Assembly: GCA_964481255.1 (NCBI GenBank)
Contig: CAYZTZ010000020.1
Location: 1-37,426 of the forward strand
Direction of reading: 5' to 3'
DNA length: 37,426 nucleotides
Source: UBA6911 sp964481255
GTDB taxonomy: Bacteria; Acidobacteriota; UBA6911
Below the pieces are notes generated by a model that did not search any database, was not told the DNA's origin, and worked only from the letters and a program-made list of their open reading frames with translations. Numbering within the stretch: position 1 is the first letter of the stretch; every line of letters begins with the position of its first letter. Shown one piece after another: positions 8,543 through 16,294 of the stretch. The position numbers and the translations under genes are program-made.

Positions 8543-8743
8543 CTACTGTCCGCCCTCCTGCCTGTTCGCGTACAGGAAGGCCTCGGAATCCCCGGACAAG
8601 GCGCGGCGGATGGCCTCATCCGCCGCGTCGAGAAGTTCATCCCCGGCGCGTCCCGGCGCGCCCGCATCCCGTTCCGGAACCGCGGGGACGGCCGCGCCGG
8701 CCTGTCTGTTTCGCCCGTCTCTCGTCTTCTCGCCCGTGACCAT
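8543..8743 (-). CDS. pup: Pup, prokaryotic ubiquitin-like protein
   Basis: This 66-aa protein has the Pup layout: a polar, Pro/Ala/Gly-rich and probably disordered N-terminal half, a predicted helix (about 34-60: ELLDAADEAIRRAL and onward) and the C-terminal end EAFLYANRQEGGQ. That end aligns position by position with the actinobacterial form ending in F, V/Y, Q, x, G, G, Q. The terminal Gln means it must be deamidated to Glu by Dop before ligation, which agrees with a Dop-like gene upstream and PafA two bases downstream. The ATG at 8743 has an AAGGAG ribosome site 7 bases upstream. A longer in-frame reading to 8995 is rejected because it overlaps the Dop-like gene. The GGQ end argues against the Gln/Glu-variant UBact type, whose ends differ. 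Confidence 0.9.
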   Translation of the reverse strand: MVTGEKTRDGRNRQAGAAVPAVPERDAGAPGRAGDELLDAADEAIRRALSGDSEAFLYANRQEGGQ

Positions 8744-8805
8744 CGTTTTCTCCTTTCCAAATCGGCTTATCCCAAAAAACATCCGCGTCCTTCGAAGGGC
8801 CTGCT

Positions 8806-8826
8806 CCCGTCGCGCATCCGCGCGGG
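8806..8826 (-). promoter_or_regulatory. Hairpin in the dop-pup gap
   Basis: An 8-bp GC-rich stem with one bulged base and a 4-base loop lies in the 97-base gap between the Dop-like gene and pup. A run of six T follows about 26 bases later on the minus strand (8779-8774). It could adjust pup levels relative to upstream genes by partial termination or RNA processing. Confidence 0.35.
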
Positions 8827-8840
8827 AAGCGTCGGCGCAT

Positions 8841-10481
8841 TCAGGGACCCGGTCCCTTCGTCTCCCCGGCGTCCGGGGAAAAACCATGGCGGGCGAGACG
8901 ATCCAGGATCTCTTCCAGAGAGCCCCCCTTCTGGAAGTCCGCTGCGGCGGCTTCCTTCGTGAAGCCGAAGGGATCGGCCATATCGAGCTGAACATAGCGC
9001 GACAAGTACCCTCTGCCGCGGGTCTTGATGCGGATCGAATCCCAGTCGACGGAATCGAGGGATTCCGGCGGCGCGATGCGCAGGATCATGGAGCGCGTCC
9101 AGGCCCGCGTGTCTTCGGGAGGGTTGCGCTCCAACCAGCCGATGCGCGATTCCTCCACGAGTCTCTCAACGAAGCCGTCGCGGGCGCAAGCCCAATACAG
9201 CCCTTCGCTCGGATCAAGGCTGGAATAGATCTGGTCGAGATGCTTTATCTCGGCCGACCGCCAGTGAAGATGGGGATGACGCCCAAGCACGCGCTCCAGC
9301 ATGTTCATTTTCAGGACCCAGTCCAGGCGTCCGGCCAGCGCGGTCATGTCGCCGGCCTGAAGCTTTTTCAGGGTGTCCTCCCAGAGCGCCGTGATCTCCC
9401 GGGCCCGGGGAACGTACCGGGAGATTTCCGCCGTCTCCAAAAACTTCCGGACTTCCTCGAGGAACAGCTGCTGTAATTCCAGGGCCGTCAGATAGCGGCC
9501 CGCTGCCGTTCTTGCCTTCGCGCGCAGCGACGGGTCATGGCTCCAGCGGACCACGGCTTCCAGGGGATCGTCCAGAAAAAGGCCCGGATTGATCCGTTCA
9601 TGTTCAAGCATGCACAGAATGATCTGCATGACGCCGACCTTGAGCAGGCACGCCGCCGGGCACAGCGTGTTATCGTAAAAGATGACGTGAAGGCGGGCCG
9701 GCGCTTCCGCGTCGGTCCCGCCGGACTCTCCTATCGGAGGGGGACCGGCCAGAGCCTCGTCGCGGCTGTTGACGAGCGGCCGTTTGACGGTTGTCTGCGG
9801 ACCCGCCAGCTGTTCAAAAAAATCGGCGCGCTGGGATATCTGATAGTCGACCCTCGGGGCGCCGTTTTCGGCGCCGACCTTCCCCTGGCCGGTGAAAACG
9901 ATGCTCGAGACCTGGTACGCCGCCAGGAAGAGCATGTGCTGGAGCTTGCGGCGGAAGATGTTGTCCCACGCGCGCCGCGCGATCAGGAAATTGAGATGGC
10001 TGCCGTAGGAGTGTCCCAGGCCGTCGCTGTTGTTGACCAGGGCCTGAATCCTTGTGCCGCGGCGCAGTTTCCCGTTGGCCGACGCGAGAGCCTTCGCCGC
10101 GACGCGCAGCATGGCTTCCCAGCAGGCCGCGTGATCGTACGCGCTGAGGACTTCCGGGAGGCAAAGCTCCAGGTGGTCCAGGTCGATATAGACGCAGCCC
10201 CCGTTGGACGCGAGAAACGTGCGTCCCCAGTCCCGCGCCGAGGAGCCCCCGTTTCCGCCGCGGGGCTGCGGGCCGCCCGATCGATCGAACGATCCGGACG
10301 CCCCATAATGCGCGCCCTGCTGATCCCGGATCTCTTCAAGGAGAATCCGGGAGGCGATGTCGCACGTTCCGCCGATGCGTTCGACGCCCAGGATGAAGTT
10401 GCCCAGTTCCACGTCCGCCCCGCACAGTTTGGGCAGGGGGTTCATCCCGCGGTCCGCCGCGTGGGGCTCTCCCTGTCTCAT
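8841..10481 (-). CDS. dop: Dop-like Pup deamidase/depupylase (divergent)
   Basis: This 546-aa paralogue of PafA has Dop-side signatures: SYGSHLNFL, YQISQRADFF, TTVKRPLVNSRDE and RLHVIFYDN. Dop converts Pup Gln to Glu and removes Pup from substrates. The catalytic Asp is kept (Asp100 in GCVYIDLDHLE). The first metal-binding motif, usually GTEVEYG, reads GADVELG here, so the first Glu is Asp (Asp23). A Gly/Ser-rich segment at 57-83 sits where Dop has its variable loop. It starts at the ATG at 10481 after a GAGAGG site; a GTG at 10490 and an ATG at 10445 are alternatives. It lies directly after the ARC gene. It could be an active Dop or a subfamily with altered chemistry. Confidence 0.82.
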   Translation of the reverse strand: MRQGEPHAADRGMNPLPKLCGADVELGNFILGVERIGGTCDIASRILLEEIRDQQGAHYGASGSFDRSGGPQPRGGNGGSSARDWGRTFLASNGGCVYIDLDHLELCLPEVLSAYDHAACWEAMLRVAAKALASANGKLRRGTRIQALVNNSDGLGHSYGSHLNFLIARRAWDNIFRRKLQHMLFLAAYQVSSIVFTGQGKVGAENGAPRVDYQISQRADFFEQLAGPQTTVKRPLVNSRDEALAGPPPIGESGGTDAEAPARLHVIFYDNTLCPAACLLKVGVMQIILCMLEHERINPGLFLDDPLEAVVRWSHDPSLRAKARTAAGRYLTALELQQLFLEEVRKFLETAEISRYVPRAREITALWEDTLKKLQAGDMTALAGRLDWVLKMNMLERVLGRHPHLHWRSAEIKHLDQIYSSLDPSEGLYWACARDGFVERLVEESRIGWLERNPPEDTRAWTRSMILRIAPPESLDSVDWDSIRIKTRGRGYLSRYVQLDMADPFGFTKEAAAADFQKGGSLEEILDRLARHGFSPDAGETKGPGP

Positions 10482-10506
10482 GCGAAACACCTCTCTTTTC
10501 CCATGC

Positions 10507-12195
10507 TCACGCAGCTTGAATGTAGCGGAAGAAGCGCGGCACCTTCCTCCTCAAAGGCTCCACTTGGACGACGTCGATGTCCTGGGGCAGATCCTGCAGG
10601 TAATTCCGGCAGTTCGCGGGCGTCAGCGGCCGTGCCAGGCTTTCGAATTCGCCGGCCATCGCGTGATATACATCCTCCAGCCTCAGGACAAACTCACCCT
10701 CCTCCTGATCGCGCAGGAGAGCGCGCTCGAGCGCGACCCGGGCGATGTTCGCGATGCTCGCCCCGTTGATCAGATCGCCCGCCTTGACTTTGCGCCGCTT
10801 CCCGTTGCGGAAGGTGATCTCGGCAAGCTCGCCGTCTCCGTTGGGGGCGTAGATGCGCGAGACCGCGCAATCGATGATGCGCCGCCGGGCCTCCGCGGAA
10901 TCGCAGCCGTCCACGGCATACGGCGCGTTGGGGGGAAGATGTTTGGCGAATATCTCGGCCGCCGCCTTCCTGTTCGGCCTCGGGACTTCGATGATGACGT
11001 CTCCGAGACGGCCGGGGCGCAGCAAGGCGGGGTCGAGCACGTCCCGCCGGTTGGTGCTGGCGACGACGAGGATATTCCCCCGGGATTCCAGCCCGTCGAG
11101 TTCGGCCATTAGAGCCGTCAACACGTGGTCGCCGGTGCGCGTCACGGAGAATCCGCGCGACGACCCGATCGAGTCGATCTCGTCGTAGAAGGCCACCACG
11201 GGTGTTTCAGGGTCCTTTTCCCCCGCCTCGCGCAAGGCCCGGAAATTGTCCCGCAGGATCCGCTCCGACTCGCTCCACCACATGCTGCAGAACTGCAGAG
11301 GCTTGAAATGCGCGAAGCGCGCCCTGCCGGATCGGGACAGGGTCGCCAACCAGTTTGCCAGCGCCCGGGCCAGCATCGTTTTGCCGGTGCCCGGAGGCCC
11401 GGTGAGCAGGACACCGCGCGCCGGCGGGAGCCCGTATCGGGCCGCGACCTGCGAATGGAAAAACCGTATCCGTATCGGGCGCTGCAACTGTTCGATCTGC
11501 GGATCCAGACCGCCGATCCGCTCGAAGGTTTCCGATGGCGTCTGCTCGAGGAACAGGGCCTCCGCGTCGGGCCCTTCAATCTTCTCAAGGGCGACGCAGG
11601 CGCTGCGGTCCAGGAGCACCCGCTCGCCGCTCTGCAGGATCCGGCCCTTCAGCCCGCCGCCGGCTTCGGCGACGATTTCCTCGTCCCGGTCTTTCAAGAC
11701 AATCCGTCCGTCCGGCGTGCGGCGGTCGAAGACGGCCGTCTGGCCGCATCGAACGGCGCCGAAAGGCGAGCGGCGGACGATGAAGTTCATTTCGCTGGAA
11801 AGCAGGACCTCGTCCCCGATCGTCAGAGACTTCGGATCCAGCTCGTCGGAGCAGGCGACCACGCGCCTGGCGTTTGCGCACAGGACCATCGCGGTGGGGC
11901 CGCGCTCTGAATCGCGGAAGCCCAGGAAAAGCGCCGGATGGAACGGCGGGCAGGTCAAACGCCTGTGAATATCCCGCAGCTCCTGCTGGGCATTGGCCGC
12001 CTCGGACAGCCTGGAATGTAGTTCGCAAAGCTTCTCAATGAGCGCGCGGAAAAGATGCCTGGACGACTCGGCCGAGCAGCCGCATAACGATTCGAACAGT
12101 TGTATCTTCTCTTCGGGCGTCAATCCTCGGTCCATGGAGATCAGCCGGTTTATCCATCGGTCTATCTCAGCCGTTTCTCTAGCGGGTCTGGACAT
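10507..12195 (-). CDS. arc: ARC/Mpa proteasomal AAA ATPase
   Basis: This 562-aa protein is a ring-forming unfoldase of the Mpa/ARC family, which recognises Pup and threads tagged proteins. It has an N-terminal coiled coil (about 46-80), a tandem OB-fold region (about 85-210) and one AAA domain. AAA motifs are Walker A GPPGTGKT (266-273), Walker B with DEID (338-341), sensor-1 STN (380-382) and RPGR arginine fingers (393-396). A GGAGGTGAT site directly before the ATG at 12195 fixes that start, rather than the longer frame to 12270. The protein ends in FRYIQAA and lacks the terminal GQYL/HbYX-type motif that docks Mpa on the 20S core. It sits between the JAMM gene and dop, linking the ubiquitin-like and Pup halves of the operon. 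Confidence 0.92.
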   Translation of the reverse strand: MSRPARETAEIDRWINRLISMDRGLTPEEKIQLFESLCGCSAESSRHLFRALIEKLCELHSRLSEAANAQQELRDIHRRLTCPPFHPALFLGFRDSERGPTAMVLCANARRVVACSDELDPKSLTIGDEVLLSSEMNFIVRRSPFGAVRCGQTAVFDRRTPDGRIVLKDRDEEIVAEAGGGLKGRILQSGERVLLDRSACVALEKIEGPDAEALFLEQTPSETFERIGGLDPQIEQLQRPIRIRFFHSQVAARYGLPPARGVLLTGPPGTGKTMLARALANWLATLSRSGRARFAHFKPLQFCSMWWSESERILRDNFRALREAGEKDPETPVVAFYDEIDSIGSSRGFSVTRTGDHVLTALMAELDGLESRGNILVVASTNRRDVLDPALLRPGRLGDVIIEVPRPNRKAAAEIFAKHLPPNAPYAVDGCDSAEARRRIIDCAVSRIYAPNGDGELAEITFRNGKRRKVKAGDLINGASIANIARVALERALLRDQEEGEFVLRLEDVYHAMAGEFESLARPLTPANCRNYLQDLPQDIDVVQVEPLRRKVPRFFRYIQAA

Positions 12196-12266
12196 TACAT
12201 CACCTCCATCAAGCGGCGCGGCTCTGCCGGGCCGCGCTCCGTTAAGCGTTCCTTTCCGCCGCCGTG

Positions 12267-13283
12267 TCACGGCGGGACATCAAGGACATAAAAGCCCCTT
12301 CTCTCAATGAGTCCCCGGTTCCAGCCGAAAAGGGATGCAACGGGATCGTTCTGATCCACATCGCTCAGGACCATCGCGACGCACCAGGCCCGGAAAAATA
12401 CGGCGCGGTGCAAGGCGCGGTCGTGTTCGCTCAGGAAGCCGCGGCAGACCTCGCAGGCGTTCCGCCTGTCGGGAGGGCAGTCTCTGCAGTTCCATTGCTT
12501 CACCGGGTGACTGTGCCACCAGCCCAGGAGCATTTCGCGCCTGCGGCGCAGGGCGATGGCGCTTCGGGCGGCGGTCCATGAATCGGGGGTGAACCTGAGC
12601 CGCGTCTGTTCCCCGACCGCGCATGCGGCCGGGACCTGGGCCGTGACTTCCATAAAGACGTCCGGTCCCGTCCCGTCGCGGCGCAGGTGCCCGATCAGAA
12701 AACCGCCGGTTTCAACCTGTTCGGCCTGCCGCGTGAGCCGGACGACATCCTCCAGGACATGGCGCACGATGAAAACCGGGACGGTTTCCGCCTGTGCAGG
12801 CCCCTGAATCGCGGCGCAACGCAGGAATTCCGCCAGCCGGCCATCCAGGACCGGAATTTCCGGCGGCGCTTCGGCTACTTCAAATCTGCCGCCGCTTCCG
12901 CATGACGCCCCCGATTCGACAGGATAGGCCGAAACGAGATATAAAAATCGGTCGCCCGCGCGCAGTCGTCCGTCCTCCACCAGGAGAGCGGAAGCCTGCG
13001 CCGCCAGGTCTCTGAAATACGCGAGCGAAAAATCCAAAGAGAATCCCCCCGACCCGCCCGAACCCAGACGGGTCCTGAATCCCTGAAGGTATGGGCGGGA
13101 CAGCTCTTCATGCCACAGAGGCAGAACGGACCCGGGGATGTCGTATTGACTGAAGGCGAGGCGGCCGCTGCGGGCGCCCTCGAGCCGAGTCCACTCAAAC
13201 GCGGGCGCGAAATCCGCCGCGACGGCCGCCCGTCCAAGATGCCGTCCCGCGCCGGAGAGTATTTCGATGATACAGTGACGCAT
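12267..13283 (-). CDS. JAMM/JAB (MPN+) metalloprotease, candidate deconjugase
   Basis: This 338-aa protein has a C-terminal JAB domain (about 170-335) with the zinc-protease residues: Glu191 in ETGG, HSHP at 257-260 and the SxxD pair Ser285/Asp288. In typical JAMM proteins seven residues separate the second His from the Ser. Here there are 25, with four Cys (266, 269, 277, 280; CxxC-x7-CxxC), suggesting an inserted zinc knuckle beside the active site. Residues 1-150 form a separate mixed alpha/beta domain that I do not recognise. JAMM enzymes mature or remove ubiquitin-like modifiers, and the ubiquitin-like gene lies directly upstream. The ATG at 13283 follows GGGAGG very closely; in-frame GTG (13295) and TTG (13304) starts are possible. 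Confidence 0.88.
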   Translation of the reverse strand: MRHCIIEILSGAGRHLGRAAVAADFAPAFEWTRLEGARSGRLAFSQYDIPGSVLPLWHEELSRPYLQGFRTRLGSGGSGGFSLDFSLAYFRDLAAQASALLVEDGRLRAGDRFLYLVSAYPVESGASCGSGGRFEVAEAPPEIPVLDGRLAEFLRCAAIQGPAQAETVPVFIVRHVLEDVVRLTRQAEQVETGGFLIGHLRRDGTGPDVFMEVTAQVPAACAVGEQTRLRFTPDSWTAARSAIALRRRREMLLGWWHSHPVKQWNCRDCPPDRRNACEVCRGFLSEHDRALHRAVFFRAWCVAMVLSDVDQNDPVASLFGWNRGLIERRGFYVLDVPP

Positions 13284-13325
13284 GACCTCCCGCACGGCCC
13301 CCAAGAGGAATCCCGCGCGTGCTTC

Positions 13326-13616
13326 CTAGCGGGCTCCCGCTTCGATATCCGGCTGCAGCACGACACGGTCGCCCGGTTTCACCGCGTCTCCAAGCCGTTC
13401 CCAGCTCTGGAGGTGACGCCCCTCGCGTTCAAGCAGGACGTGGTAGCTCAGGGGCCTCCCTTCCGGGTCGTTCTGCGGCAGGTTCATTTCAATCAGGAGG
13501 GCGTCGGTGAGTTCCCGAACGGTCACCTCCGGTCCGATATTGCTGACGCGGCGCACTTTCTGCTGAGAGACATCGGTCGCATCAAGCATCAATCCCAGTG
13601 GATTCATGGTTGCCAT
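13326..13616 (-). CDS. Ubiquitin-like (beta-grasp) modifier candidate
   Basis: This 96-aa protein has the predicted strand order and spacing of a beta-grasp fold, ending in the VKPGDRVVLQPDI strand typical of bacterial Ubl/EsaB-like proteins. The family call comes from this pattern and from the E1, E2, RING and JAMM neighbours. The C-terminus reads IEAGAR with no Gly-Gly. If it is conjugated, JAMM trimming of the last two residues could expose a terminal Gly, but that is conjecture. The ATG at 13616 has an AAGGAG site 6 bases upstream, favoured over an ATG at 13631. It overlaps the end of the upstream gene by 35 bases, implying translational coupling. A non-conjugated EsaB/YukD-like role is the alternative. 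Confidence 0.75.
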   Translation of the reverse strand: MATMNPLGLMLDATDVSQQKVRRVSNIGPEVTVRELTDALLIEMNLPQNDPEGRPLSYHVLLEREGRHLQSWERLGDAVKPGDRVVLQPDIEAGAR

Positions 13617-14535
13617 AGCCATCTCCTTCATGATTGTGTTTGTTGAATGGGTGCTGTGTTCCTTTGATGCAAAGCCCGCAGCGGGCCGTGCCGTAGATCT
13701 CCGCTACCTGTTCGCGCCCCAGGCAGCCGGCTTCGCGGACGCAGAGGTCCGAGGCGACCGAAACAGCCGAGAGAGCGTGGTCGAGGTCGGTGGGACCGGG
13801 AGCGGAGAGACTCACCTCCAGCCGCGCGACGACCGAGGCTCCCGATTCCAGGAGGGAAGACCGGGCCATCCGGACCATTCCGCCGGCGGCCAACAGGAAA
13901 AACGCCAGGGCCGAGCGCTGAGACGGGGCAAGAGAATCGTATTTCGCCGCCTCCACACGCACGGTGACTCCACCGCCGCCATGATCCTCGACCAGTGCCT
14001 GGACAAAACGGCCCGGCACTTCGAGATCGACCGCGAATTGAACCGTGGATCGTTCAATAAACGGCCAGCCGGTTTCCTGGAGAAGACCCGCGAGAGAAAA
14101 CCTGCCGGCAGGAGCGGATGTGCTATCGGCAGCGACGGCCTTCGGGCGCCTGCGGCTCCTCCCCAGCAACGATTGGAAGCCTTCCAGAGTCTTGCGCATC
14201 CGCCCCGGGAGTAATTCCAGAGCTTCCTCGGAGTCCAAGGGCAGGTCGGCGTGCAGCTCCCTGCGAAACCGGAAAGGATCCCGGACGAACTTGCACAATC
14301 CTTCCAGCGCCGCGTTGCGGATCAGCAGGCTCCAATCATCCACGCCGTCCCATTCCGCGTGCAACGGGAAGCGCAGCAGGAGCCAGCCGTCCTCCATCGC
14401 GGCGGAGCCTGCGACGCCGTCGGCGCCGGCCAGGCCGAATTCCCATCGGTTCCGGCGGGCCCGTCGGCAACATGGAACCGACTGCGCCAGAGAAGCGTAT
14501 ATCCTTTCATCCATTTCATCGCTCAAGATCGTCAT
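13582..14535 (-). CDS. Unknown protein inside the ubiquitin-like operon
   Basis: I do not recognise this 317-aa protein. It appears to have two similar alpha/beta halves, about 35-120 and 150-285, separated by a basic linker (about 122-140). Each half has a hydrophobic strand pattern followed by long amphipathic helices, faintly like YbjN or type III secretion chaperone folds; that comparison is weak. The C-terminal end holds a CGLC pair near 293-296 and a His/Gly/Asn-rich tail. The start overlaps the E2 stop (ATGA), and the end overlaps the Ubl gene, so it is fixed within the operon. It may be a substrate adaptor, a chaperone or a target of the pathway. Confidence 0.8.
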   Translation of the reverse strand: MTILSDEMDERIYASLAQSVPCCRRARRNRWEFGLAGADGVAGSAAMEDGWLLLRFPLHAEWDGVDDWSLLIRNAALEGLCKFVRDPFRFRRELHADLPLDSEEALELLPGRMRKTLEGFQSLLGRSRRRPKAVAADSTSAPAGRFSLAGLLQETGWPFIERSTVQFAVDLEVPGRFVQALVEDHGGGGVTVRVEAAKYDSLAPSQRSALAFFLLAAGGMVRMARSSLLESGASVVARLEVSLSAPGPTDLDHALSAVSVASDLCVREAGCLGREQVAEIYGTARCGLCIKGTQHPFNKHNHEGDGYGNHESTGIDA

Positions 14536-15050
14536 AAGCTTCGAGCCTCTTCAAGCGCTTCGAAATTCATTCCGCAGGCCCGTGTCTTCAGGGGACGGCC
14601 GTCCACAGGAAACCTGTGCTGGTTGCTCCTGGCCCAGGCGGCGGCGTCCCGGTTCAAAGCGTCGTGCATCGCGACCGACTGATACGTCACAATCCTGAAG
14701 ACCCGGGAAACGATGTCGACAAGAGGCGTGGCGGGGACCAGACGCCCGATGCAGATCAGGGGGTACAGAATGTTCGGGTGAAAGACGTCGGGCGGTCCCA
14801 GCCAGGCGACCACCTCCAACGCGCTGGCGCGCCGCAGATAGTCGCCGGGAAACCAGACGCCCACCCGAAACCTGTCCGCCGTCGCGACGGCGCCGTCCGC
14901 CTTGCGCACCAGCCCCTTGCAATAAAGATCCACGGCGAAAGCCTGGGGGGCGACCGGATGGATATCGACCAGTCCGCTGTCCCTCCGGAGAGCTTCGGCT
15001 TCCTCCATCTGCCTCGCCAGAAACGCTGAGAAAATTCTGTCCTGCATCAT
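14532..15050 (-). CDS. E2-like (ubiquitin-conjugating) protein
   Basis: This 172-aa protein follows the UBC fold: helix 1 (about 5-24), a beta meander (about 36-85) with FPGDY at 67-71, then HPN at 91-93 and a Cys at 100 in LICIG. The HPN-x6-Cys spacing matches the E2 active-site block, in which Cys carries the ubiquitin-like protein as a thioester. The long C-terminal helix contains ALNRDAAAWARSN. The upstream E1 and RING genes support an E2 role. The ATG at 15050 is preferred; a frame to 15215 would overlap E1 by almost 100 bases. The ribosome site is weak. Prokaryotic E2 families are diverse, so the subfamily is not assigned. Confidence 0.85.
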   Translation of the reverse strand: MMQDRIFSAFLARQMEEAEALRRDSGLVDIHPVAPQAFAVDLYCKGLVRKADGAVATADRFRVGVWFPGDYLRRASALEVVAWLGPPDVFHPNILYPLICIGRLVPATPLVDIVSRVFRIVTYQSVAMHDALNRDAAAWARSNQHRFPVDGRPLKTRACGMNFEALEEARSL

Positions 15051-15117
15051 CCACCGCCCGCTTCGCCGGAAGATTCTCCCCTTCCAACCTGCATGCGCGG
15101 CAGTATAGAAGGTATCT

Positions 15118-16293
15118 TCAAAGCGCCCCGCCGCCTGCGCCCGGTTCACAGCCCGCGCCCCGTCCAAGCCCTTGTCCGCCCGGCGTCTGACTGTTTGCGG
15201 GGCGACTCCGGTCATGCCCGGTCACCGTGATCTCAAAATGCCGCTCGCTCTCTCCGTCGCTGACGGAAAAAATTTCGCCTTCCCGCAGTCCGAGGCTTGC
15301 GAGGGATCGTGACAGCAATCCCCGCGGAAGCCTGTCCGTGAGCTTCTCCGCCAGATCCCAGCCGCCTGCGAGGAGCGGCCGCCCGCACAGGGGACACGTT
15401 TTTTCGCGGCGCCCGAGCGATTCCCGCAACCGCACCAGATGCCTGGCGTGGCCGCAATTCGCGCAGACCAGACGCTTCACGAAAAGCTTCCCTTCCACAC
15501 GCAGCGAGGACTCGCCGCCCTGCAGACGGCCCCCGTGGAGCGTCAGGGCGCGGCCCAGGGAGCATGCGTCGTCCTCGAATTCTTCAATCGTCCACACCTG
15601 ATGATCGAAACGGCACCGGGGATTCCTGCGGAGGATCGTCAGGTATTGTTTGTGATGACGGGCGTCGATGACGAGCTCGTGCCCCATGGGGACGAGGTCC
15701 GGACGCCCCTCCAGGAGTTTTTGCGCCGCGATGACCTGAAGGCTGGCGGCGAGAGATCCCAATCCCGAAGGCGCGTTCGTCGACCGCGGCGATTCCGCAC
15801 CCGGATCGCACGGATACGCGGCTTCCAGCGCCTGGTAATCCCTATCCGACCAGGCGCATTCATAGCACGGGCGGCCCTCTCCAGGAAAATAGGCGCTGAC
15901 ACGGGCAAGCAGGTTTTCCGGATCGACGCCCGCATCGATCCAGGGGACGTCGCCCAAACGCCAGAGGCTCTGTCCCAGGCGCATCCTGGCCAGCCTGGAG
16001 TCCAGCCCGCTCAGAATAAGATCGCAACGAAGGGACCCTCGGGGCAGGCATTCGACCGGGCTCACGACTGCCTCGACGGACATGTCGGGCCTGATGCGGC
16101 GCAGTCTCGCGGACTGGACCCTGCTTTTCGGTTTTCCGACGTCGGCGGCGTCGATGGCCTGGCTTCGGATGTTGCCGGGCTCATAGGCCTGATCGTCCAC
16201 GAGCGTCACCCTGTTGACCGCCGTTAGTCTGCCGAGATGAGGTATGAGCTGTGAACCGATATTGCCGCATCCAACCACAATGACGTGGGCCAT
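15118..16293 (-). CDS. E1-like (ThiF/MoeB family) activating enzyme with C-terminal zinc ribbon
   Basis: This 391-aa protein has a ThiF-type Rossmann domain with GCGNIG (8-13), the LVDDQ strand (31-35) and the EPGNIRSQ segment (38-45) used for adenylating a modifier C-terminus. The MoeB-like zinc pair PCYEC is present (Cys143, Cys146). The partner pair is degenerate (Cys227 then His231). Cys162, just before the APSGLGSLAASLQ crossover, is a candidate catalytic Cys. A separate ribbon (Cys277, 280, 300, 303) and a basic, Gly-rich tail form a C-terminal extension absent from MoeB. The ATG at 16293 is one base after the RING stop with GAGGAAA upstream. It would activate the Ubl and pass it to the adjacent E2. 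Confidence 0.9.
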   Translation of the reverse strand: MAHVIVVGCGNIGSQLIPHLGRLTAVNRVTLVDDQAYEPGNIRSQAIDAADVGKPKSRVQSARLRRIRPDMSVEAVVSPVECLPRGSLRCDLILSGLDSRLARMRLGQSLWRLGDVPWIDAGVDPENLLARVSAYFPGEGRPCYECAWSDRDYQALEAAYPCDPGAESPRSTNAPSGLGSLAASLQVIAAQKLLEGRPDLVPMGHELVIDARHHKQYLTILRRNPRCRFDHQVWTIEEFEDDACSLGRALTLHGGRLQGGESSLRVEGKLFVKRLVCANCGHARHLVRLRESLGRREKTCPLCGRPLLAGGWDLAEKLTDRLPRGLLSRSLASLGLREGEIFSVSDGESERHFEITVTGHDRSRPANSQTPGGQGLGRGAGCEPGAGGGAL

Positions 16294-16294
16294 T

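Noticed and set aside
8543..8743. Calling the small modifier UBact rather than Pup
   Set aside because: The C-terminal end matches Pup with a GGQ terminus; the UBact ends I know of differ. The label could change with a phylogenetic analysis.
7200..9476. A 758-codon plus-strand frame opposite pafA, pup and dop
   Set aside because: It crosses three recognised minus-strand genes and has no recognisable domain.
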